This document shows positions 59,571 to 64,000 of a stretch of DNA of 64,000 bases, one piece after another (the first letter of the stretch is position 1; each line of letters starts with the position of its first letter). The stretch is from Gammaproteobacteria bacterium. Its GTDB lineage: Bacteria > Pseudomonadota > Gammaproteobacteria > Ga0077536. The translations under genes and the position numbers were made by a program. The stretch spans positions 16,462-80,461 of the forward strand of contig JACQWY010000012.1 of assembly GCA_016209015.1 (NCBI GenBank). The letters run 5' to 3'. Below the pieces are notes generated by a model that was not told the DNA's origin, ran no database searches, and saw only the letters and a program-made list of their open reading frames with translations.

Positions 59571-60479
59571 GTGAATCTGAAACACCTGCGCTATTTCGTC
59601 GAAATCATCGAACAGGGCTCGCTGATGCGCGCCGCCGAAACGCTGTTCGTCGCCCAACCCTCGCTGAGTCAGCACATCCGCAATCTCGAGCAGGAGCTCG
59701 GGGTGAAGCTCTTCGACCGCTCCGTGAAAGGCATGGTGCCGACGGAAGCGGGCCAGGAGCTGCTCGAGCACGCGCGCGTCATCCTCGCGCACGTCGACAG
59801 CGCGGAGGAGGCCGTGCGTGCGCGCAGCGTCGAGCCGCAGGGCAGCGTGGTGCTCGGCCTGCCGCCGAGCGTGAGCGCGATCCTCACCGTGCCGTTCGTC
59901 GTCGAGATGCAGCGTGTGCTGCCGAACGTCTCGCTGCGCATCGCCGAGGGCTACAGCGGTTACGTGCTGAACTGGCTGCAGGCGGGGCAGGTCGATCTCG
60001 GCGTGCTCTACGGCATCCAGCGCGCGCCCGGCATCGTCGCGCGCGAGCTCTTCCAGGAACAGCTCTATCTCATCTGCCCGCCGGGGTTCGCCGCGGATCG
60101 CACGAGCGTGCCGTTCCACGACCTCGGCGCGGTGGGCCTCGTCCTGCCGGGCCGCCATCACGGCCTGCGTGACACGCTCGAACGATTCGCACGCGATCAC
60201 GACGTGCCGCTGGACGTGAAAGTCGAGGTCGACGCCTTCACACAGATGAAAGCGCTCATCGCGCACGGCGTCGGCTGCACGGTGCTGCCCTACGGCGCGG
60301 TGAAGGACGAGGTCGCCCGCGGCGAGCTCGGCGCGATGCGCATCGTCGAACCGACGGTCGAACGTACGATGTATCTCGCACAGGCGAGCGGCCGCCCGGC
60401 GACGCGCGCGCAACGCGCGACGGAGGAACTGCTGGAGCGTTGTGTGCGGGAGTGTGGCGGAACCGTTGGCGGAAATTGA
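59571..60479 (+). CDS. LysR-family transcription regulator
   Basis: 302 aa from a GTG at 59571. N-terminal winged helix (1-60; LRYFVEIIEQGSLMRAAETL, AQPSLSQHIRNLEQELGVKL) is of the Nac/Cbl-like type. A linker helix and a two-lobed effector domain follow. The GTG overlaps the TGA of a 26-codon upstream frame (59493-59574), so translation may be coupled to a short leader. Targets are unknown; the SDR gene upstream and the gap after it are candidates. Confidence 0.9.
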   Translation: MNLKHLRYFVEIIEQGSLMRAAETLFVAQPSLSQHIRNLEQELGVKLFDRSVKGMVPTEAGQELLEHARVILAHVDSAEEAVRARSVEPQGSVVLGLPPSVSAILTVPFVVEMQRVLPNVSLRIAEGYSGYVLNWLQAGQVDLGVLYGIQRAPGIVARELFQEQLYLICPPGFAADRTSVPFHDLGAVGLVLPGRHHGLRDTLERFARDHDVPLDVKVEVDAFTQMKALIAHGVGCTVLPYGAVKDEVARGELGAMRIVEPTVERTMYLAQASGRPATRAQRATEELLERCVRECGGTVGGN

Positions 60480-60508
60480 GGGCGATAATTAAGGGGACAC
60501 GAAACTTA

Positions 60509-60647
60509 AGGAAGCTCTGAACAAGTTCAGAGCTTTCTGCGGCACATGGACGTGCCGCCGTGAACAGTGGCGTAAGCCATTGTTCACGTAAGGTCGGTTA
60601 GAACCACGCTTCTTGCCGACCGTGCTCTGAAAAGTCCAGGATGGACT
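60509..60647. repeat. Modular hairpin repeat, long copy (copy f)
   Basis: About 139 bp starting 30 bp after the LysR stop. It has the same module order as the copy at 58291 but with one copy of the 56-bp unit: AGGAAGCTCTGAACAAGTTC..., the CGGCACATGGACGTGCCG hairpin, GTGAACAGTGGCGTAAGCCA..., and TCGGTTAGAACCACGCTTCT.... It stops at AGTCCAGGATGGACT without the right terminal arm. Confidence 0.88.
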
Positions 60648-60673
60648 GACGCATTCCGCCTCGCCTGATCTTG

Positions 60674-60840
60674 GTCGCCCTCGCGCAGGCGAGGGTCCAG
60701 TCGGTGACCCATGGCACGCGCAGTGAACCCCGGACTTTCGAGAGCGCCGTTCCGCCCCGCGCTCGTCTTCTGCGCTGGCCCCGCGGTTCGACCTCGGCGC
60801 CGAGGCTGAACGACTGGGCCCTCGCCTGCGCGAGGGCGAC
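60674..60840. repeat. 167-bp element with 30-bp terminal inverted repeats
   Basis: The left arm (60674-60703) and right arm (60811-60840) are reverse complements with one mismatch in 30. Each arm contains its own palindrome, CCCTCGCGCAGGCGAGGG. The 107-bp centre codes for nothing recognisable. It resembles a MITE or paired REP (BIME-like) element. It lies 26 bp after the modular hairpin repeat. Confidence 0.85.
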
Positions 60841-60960
60841 ACGTGGGAAATACGCGCTGCGGTGTGCCGAGGAGCAGTCCCGCAGTTCGGAGGCAAACGA
60901 AGTATCAGCCCGGTCGTCGACCTCGACGATCGTCAGCGTCCTCATCCGGCCCCACCCGTG

Positions 60961-60990
60961 AAAAAAGACCCCGGCATTTCCGCCGGGGTC
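60961..60990 (-). terminator. Rho-independent terminator on the minus strand
   Basis: On the minus strand GACCCCGGC-GGAAAT-GCCGGGGTC is followed by TTTTTT (60966-60961): a 9-bp GC-rich stem and a U-run. No minus-strand gene precedes it, so it probably ends a short RNA (see 60961-61037). Confidence 0.75.
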
Positions 60991-61037
60991 GACGACCGAG
61001 CTGAAGTGGCCGCGACATCCTGGGGGATATCGCGACG
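60961..61037 (-). ncRNA. Candidate small RNA with 5' hairpin and intrinsic terminator
   Basis: A minus-strand -10 element TATCAT (61049-61044) would start a transcript near 61037. The first structure is a 10-bp stem with one mismatch (61034-61011; CGCGATATCC pairing with GGATGTCGCG). A roughly 20-nt linker and the intrinsic terminator with six U residues follow. This is the layout of many Hfq-type sRNAs. The -35 is weak (TTGGCG with 19-bp spacing), so the call is tentative. No known family recognised. Confidence 0.4.
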
Positions 61038-61269
61038 CCGCGGATGATAGGGGATGACCGCAAGCGCCCGCCAATAGGAAAGCTTGCTGACTGGCATCGC
61101 AAAATCCTATGGGCGCCGCGCCCGCCTTTGCTGTTATCGTCTCGCGCCAATCGAGGGGGCACGACCCCCGATTGCCGGCGACCGCCGCGCCGACGCCGGC
61201 AGTCGGGCAATCGGGTCTCGTGTTCCCGTCATCCCGCCCGCTCCAATCGAATACGAGAGGTCCTCCAGC
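61038..61269. promoter_or_regulatory. 5' region of the second LLM oxidoreductase gene
   Basis: 232 bp before the LLM start. It includes a long hairpin with arms CCCGATTGCC (61167-61176) and GGCAATCGGG (61206-61215) and a GC-rich internal stem, probably in the leader RNA. GAGAGG lies about nine bases before ATG 61270. The minus-strand sRNA promoter is at its left end. Confidence 0.4.
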
Positions 61270-62337
61270 ATGGATTACGGTTTCGTCTTTCCCGCCGGCA
61301 TTCGCATCTACGAGGATGTGGCGTACGCCGAGCAGCACGGCTTCACGCACGCCTGGCTCTACGACTCGCAGATGCTGTTCAGCGACCCCTACGCCAGCCT
61401 CTGCATGTGCGCGGTCAACACCAGGACGATCAAGCTGGGCACGGGTGTGACGAATCCCGAGTCGCGCATCGCGCCGGTGACCGCGAACTCGATCGCCACC
61501 GTCAACGAGCTCGCGCCCGGCCGTGCGATCCTCGGCATCGGCACCGGCAACACCGCGCGCCGCACCCTCGGCATGCCGGCCTCGAAGCTCGAGGTCATGC
61601 GCGATCACATCCGCATCTGTCAGGACCTCTTCGAAGGCAAGACCACGGACTACACCGAGGGCAATCGCCATCGCAGGATCAAGTTCCTCAATCCGGACGC
61701 CGACTGGTACAACATCAAGACGAAGATTCCGATCTACATCGCGGCAAGCGGCCCGAAGAGCCTCGAGATGGCGGGCGAGATCGCGGACGGCGTCATCCTC
61801 TTCGGCGCGGTGAGCCCGTCGCTCATCAACTTCGTCATGGATCACGTGAGAGCAGGCGCCGAGCGCGTCGGCCGCAATCCCGACGACGTCTACGCACTCT
61901 GCATGACCGCGTTCCACCTGACGGCGAAAGGCGAGAAGCTCGAGACCTCGAAGGTGCGCCGGGCCGTCGGCCCGTTCGTCTCCTCGTGCACGAACATCTT
62001 CGCGCTGTCGAATCCGGATCCGACGACGCTGCCGGCGGATCTCCGCGACGACATCGTGAAGTTCCGCGACATCTACAAGGTTCCGGAAGGCCCGATCGAG
62101 ACGCGTCACCTGAAGATGTACTCGGACTATCTGCTCGGCTTCAAGGCGGAGCACGAGGCCGTCGTCTCCGAGAAGATCATCCGTGCGACCACGCTCACCG
62201 GCACCGCAGACGAAATCGTGGACGCCGTGCAGAACATGAAGGAGGCCGGCATCCATCAGGTCGCGATCCAGCCGATCATCGACAACCGGAAGACGGTCGA
62301 GGTGTTCGCGAAGGAGATCATGTCGCGCGTGAAGTGA
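61270..62337 (+). CDS. LLM-class flavin-dependent oxidoreductase (355 aa)
   Basis: Luciferase-like TIM barrel: DYGFVFPAGIRIYEDVAYAE, TIKLGTGVTNPESRIAPVTA, PGRAILGIGTGNTARRTLG, and KIPIYIAASGPKSLEMAGEI are typical. The pattern fits the F420-dependent methylene-H4MPT reductase-like or FMN-type branch of LLM proteins; the cofactor cannot be decided from sequence alone. It is longer than the LLM protein at 41251 and only distantly similar. It stands alone between two repeats. Confidence 0.87.
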   Translation: MDYGFVFPAGIRIYEDVAYAEQHGFTHAWLYDSQMLFSDPYASLCMCAVNTRTIKLGTGVTNPESRIAPVTANSIATVNELAPGRAILGIGTGNTARRTLGMPASKLEVMRDHIRICQDLFEGKTTDYTEGNRHRRIKFLNPDADWYNIKTKIPIYIAASGPKSLEMAGEIADGVILFGAVSPSLINFVMDHVRAGAERVGRNPDDVYALCMTAFHLTAKGEKLETSKVRRAVGPFVSSCTNIFALSNPDPTTLPADLRDDIVKFRDIYKVPEGPIETRHLKMYSDYLLGFKAEHEAVVSEKIIRATTLTGTADEIVDAVQNMKEAGIHQVAIQPIIDNRKTVEVFAKEIMSRVK

Positions 62338-62365
62338 AGGAAGCGCTGAACCCGTTCGGCGCTTG
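62338..62365. repeat. Modular hairpin repeat, decayed copy (copy g)
   Basis: Directly after the LLM stop: AGGAAGCGCTGAAC-CC-GTTCGGCGCTT, a shortened relative of the first hairpin module, with compensating changes (GCGC/GCGC) that keep the stem. Confidence 0.55.
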
Positions 62366-62439
62366 CTCGCGTCTGCCGGCGCACTCCGCTACAGCACTCC
62401 CGCACCGGTCGCTTCGAGTCCGGCCGGTGCGGGATTCCC

Positions 62440-62445
62440 TATAAT
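62440..62445 (+). promoter_or_regulatory. -10 hexamer (TATAAT) of the DNA glycosylase gene
   Basis: TATAAT 42 bp before the ATG at 62487. No good -35 at 17 bp (best TTCGAG at 62413-62418 with a 21-bp gap). The promoter call rests on the perfect -10 and position. Confidence 0.5.
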
Positions 62446-62486
62446 GCCCGTCGCCGCGACTTCCGCGGTTCGACCCCGGACCCGAC

Positions 62487-63038
62487 ATGCAGAAGCTCGA
62501 CCGCGCCTTCTACGACCGCGACACGGTCAGCGTGGCGCGCGAGCTCCTCGGCAAGCACCTCGTCCATGTCGTCGACGGCACGCCGCGCATCGGCCGCATC
62601 GTCGAGACCGAAGCCTATCTCGGCCCGCACGACCTCGCCGCGCATTCCGCGCGCGGGCTCACGCCGCGCACGCAGGTCATGTTCGGCCCGCCCGGCCACG
62701 CCTACGTCTATCTGATCTACGGCATGTACTCCTGCATGAACGTCGTCACCGAACGCGAGGGTCATGCCGCCGCCGTGCTCATCCGCGCGCTCGAGCCGGT
62801 CGCGAACCTCGCCGGCCGCAGCCAGGGGCCGGGCCTGCTCTGCAATGCGATGGCGATCGATCGCGCCGTGAACGGTGCGGACCTGCTCGGTGAGACGCTC
62901 TTCATCGTCGCGCCCGCGGTCGAATCGAGGATCCGCATCGCGCGCCGGCCGCGCGTCGGCGTCGATTACGCGAAGCACTGGGCGAAGCGGCTGCTGCGCT
63001 TCTACGTGAGCGGGAACGCGTTCGTGTCCAAGAAGTGA
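62487..63038 (+). CDS. 3-methyladenine DNA glycosylase (AAG/MPG type)
   Basis: 183 aa, complete. Family motifs: LARAFYDRDTV-like start (LDRAFYDRDTVSVARELLGK), catalytic Glu in GRIVETEAYLGPHDLAAHS, MFGPPGHAYVYLIYGMYSCMN, and a C-terminal GPGLLC. The enzyme excises alkylated purines, hypoxanthine and ethenoadenine by flipping the base and hydrolysing the glycosidic bond. It has its own promoter and is not in an operon. Confidence 0.93.
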   Translation: MQKLDRAFYDRDTVSVARELLGKHLVHVVDGTPRIGRIVETEAYLGPHDLAAHSARGLTPRTQVMFGPPGHAYVYLIYGMYSCMNVVTEREGHAAAVLIRALEPVANLAGRSQGPGLLCNAMAIDRAVNGADLLGETLFIVAPAVESRIRIARRPRVGVDYAKHWAKRLLRFYVSGNAFVSKK

Positions 63039-63047
63039 GGCGGTCTC

Positions 63048-63162
63048 CGTAAGCCGGGCTGACGACCGGAAGCCCGACATCCGGGCGCCGAACCCTGCCC
63101 GTCGTGCGTCGCGACCCGGATCAACGTCGCCCGTCGGGCTTCCTGCGTCAGCCCGATCTACG
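63048..63162. repeat. 115-bp inverted-repeat element overlapping the stop of the molybdenum enzyme gene
   Basis: The left arm (63048-63078) and right arm (63133-63162) are near-perfect reverse complements, each with GGGCTGACG and GGAAGCCCGAC. The TAG stop of the minus-strand gene (63160-63158) falls inside the right arm. Confidence 0.8.
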
Positions 63163-64000
63163 CGACGAAAGGCAACTTCCGCACCGCTTTCCCGGTCGCC
63201 GCGCGCAGCGCGTTCGCGACGGCCGGTGCAATCGGCGGGACGCCGGGTTCGCCGACGCCGCTCGGGGCTTCGGCGGACGGCACGATGTGCACTTCGACCT
63301 GCGGCATGTCCGCGATGCGCAGCGGCCGGTAGTCCGTGAAGTTCGATTCGACGACGCGGCCCGCGTCCAGCGTGATCGCTTCGCGCAGCGCCGCGCCGAG
63401 GCCGTAGCCGATGCCGCCTTCCATCTGCGCTTTCACGATGTCCGGATTGACGGCGATGCCGCAGTCGACGGCGCAGACGACGCGATCGACCCTGAAGCTG
63501 CCGTCGGCGGCGACCGTGACGTCCGCGATCTGCGCGACGTAGCTGCCGAACGAGGCATGGACCGCGACCCCGCGGCCGCGGCCCGCGCCGCTCGGCGCGG
63601 GACCGGCCTTCCCTGCGGCGAGCGTCAACACGCCGAGATGACGCGGCGCGTTCGCGAGCAGACGCTGGCGCAGCGCGATCGGGTCCTCGCCGGTCGCCGC
63701 CGCGACGTCGTCGAGGAAGACTTCGGTCGCGAACGCGGTGTGGGTGTGGCCGACCGAGCGCCACCACAGCGTCGGCACGCCGACCTCCGGGTAGTGCACG
63801 TCGACGTGCAGGTTCTCGATCGCGTAGGGCAGATCGCTCGCGCCCTCGACGGCCGTCGGATCGATGCCGTCCTTCATGATGCCTTCGACCGGCAAGCCCT
63901 TGATGAACGACTGGACGACGATGCGATGCGTCCAGCCGGTGAGGCGGCCGCGCGCATCGAGCGCCGCGGCGAGCGAGTGCACGCTCATCGGACGGTAGCG
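63158..64000 (-). CDS. Molybdopterin-dependent aldehyde/isoquinoline oxidoreductase, large subunit (C-terminal part)
   Basis: Only the last 280 or so codons are present; the gene continues past the right edge. Typical IorB/XdhA-type segments are visible: YRPMSVH at the edge, [43 protein letters not shown], and the active-site Glu region [20 protein letters not shown]. The enzyme hydroxylates N-heterocycles or oxidises aldehydes using Mo-cytosine dinucleotide and passes electrons to a [2Fe-2S] subunit. Its stop codon lies inside an inverted repeat element. Confidence 0.9.
   Translation of the reverse strand, partial: RYRPMSVHSLAAALDARGRLTGWTHRIVVQSFIKGLPVEGIMKDGIDPTAVEGASDLPYAIENLHVDVHYPEVGVPTLWWRSVGHTHTAFATEVFLDDVAAATGEDPIALRQRLLANAPRHLGVLTLAAGKAGPAPSGAGRGRGVAVHASFGSYVAQIADVTVAADGSFRVDRVVCAVDCGIAVNPDIVKAQMEGGIGYGLGAALREAITLDAGRVVESNFTDYRPLRIADMPQVEVHIVPSAEAPSGVGEPGVPPIAPAVANALRAATGKAVRKLPFVA

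Overview
The window is 64 kb of high-GC bacterial chromosome, densely packed with genes. The gene content points to a proteobacterium, most likely a gammaproteobacterium of the Steroidobacterales/Nevskiales/Xanthomonadales kind. The main reasons are a Vfr/Clp-type CRP regulator beside a fimT-pilV-pilW-pilX-pilY1 minor-pilin operon, several LLM-class flavin oxidoreductases, a FAD/Fe-S fusion oxidoreductase with a DUF3683-like N-terminus, an egtB-egtD pair and a PEP-CTERM-like secreted protein. This taxonomic call is an inference. No tRNA, rRNA, CRISPR array, prophage or transposase gene was seen.

Layout. 1-3.0 kb (minus): trehalose/glucan cluster (otsB, a GH15 glycosidase, and the start of a membrane-anchored protein that may be an OtsA fusion), all overlapping by 4 bp. 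3.4-12.0 kb (plus): OmpR-type response regulator, sensor kinase, RND adaptor, an RraA-like protein, RND pump and TolC-like channel in one tightly coupled operon. 12.1-14.7 kb: a MotB-like/MotA-like stator pair in reversed order and a CheW protein with a CZB zinc domain nested inside it. 14.8-17.0 kb (minus): a porin and a small secreted protein. 17.4-26.4 kb: CRP regulator and the minor-pilin/PilY1 operon. 26.5-29.5 kb: diguanylate cyclase, a small membrane protein behind an FNR-like palindrome, a PaaG-like enoyl-CoA isomerase/hydratase and a divergent FCD regulator. 29.6-33.4 kb: a Rieske oxygenase remnant, then FAH hydrolase, alpha/beta hydrolase, DUF1636 protein and amidohydrolase. 33.4-36.5 kb: ANTAR response regulator divergent from a PAS-PAS-GGDEF-EAL protein. 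36.5-40.2 kb (minus): alcohol dehydrogenase, acetoacetate-decarboxylase-like protein, Tat-exported thioredoxin-like protein and a tandem SnoaL protein. 40.5-42.1 kb: cupin and LLM oxidoreductase. 42.2-49.5 kb (minus): CBS protein and a giant hybrid histidine kinase. 49.9-53.8 kb: 1308-aa FAD/Fe-S oxidoreductase. 53.9-57.7 kb (minus): two secreted proteins, EgtD and EgtB. 58-63 kb: DUF427 protein, degenerate SDR, LysR regulator, LLM oxidoreductase and 3-methyladenine DNA glycosylase. 63.2-64 kb: the C-terminal part of a molybdopterin oxidoreductase.

The most unusual signal is not a gene. A family of modular hairpin repeats (at least seven full or partial copies) sits in intergenic gaps, usually directly after stop codons. 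One copy carries an exact 56-bp tandem duplication. Other inverted-repeat elements accompany it: a 167-bp element with 30-bp arms, GGGGTCAG-type palindromes, and an element whose arm supplies the stop codon of the last gene. Several proteins have lost residues that define their families: the SDR, the acetoacetate-decarboxylase-like protein, the RND pump proton relay and the crotonase glutamates.
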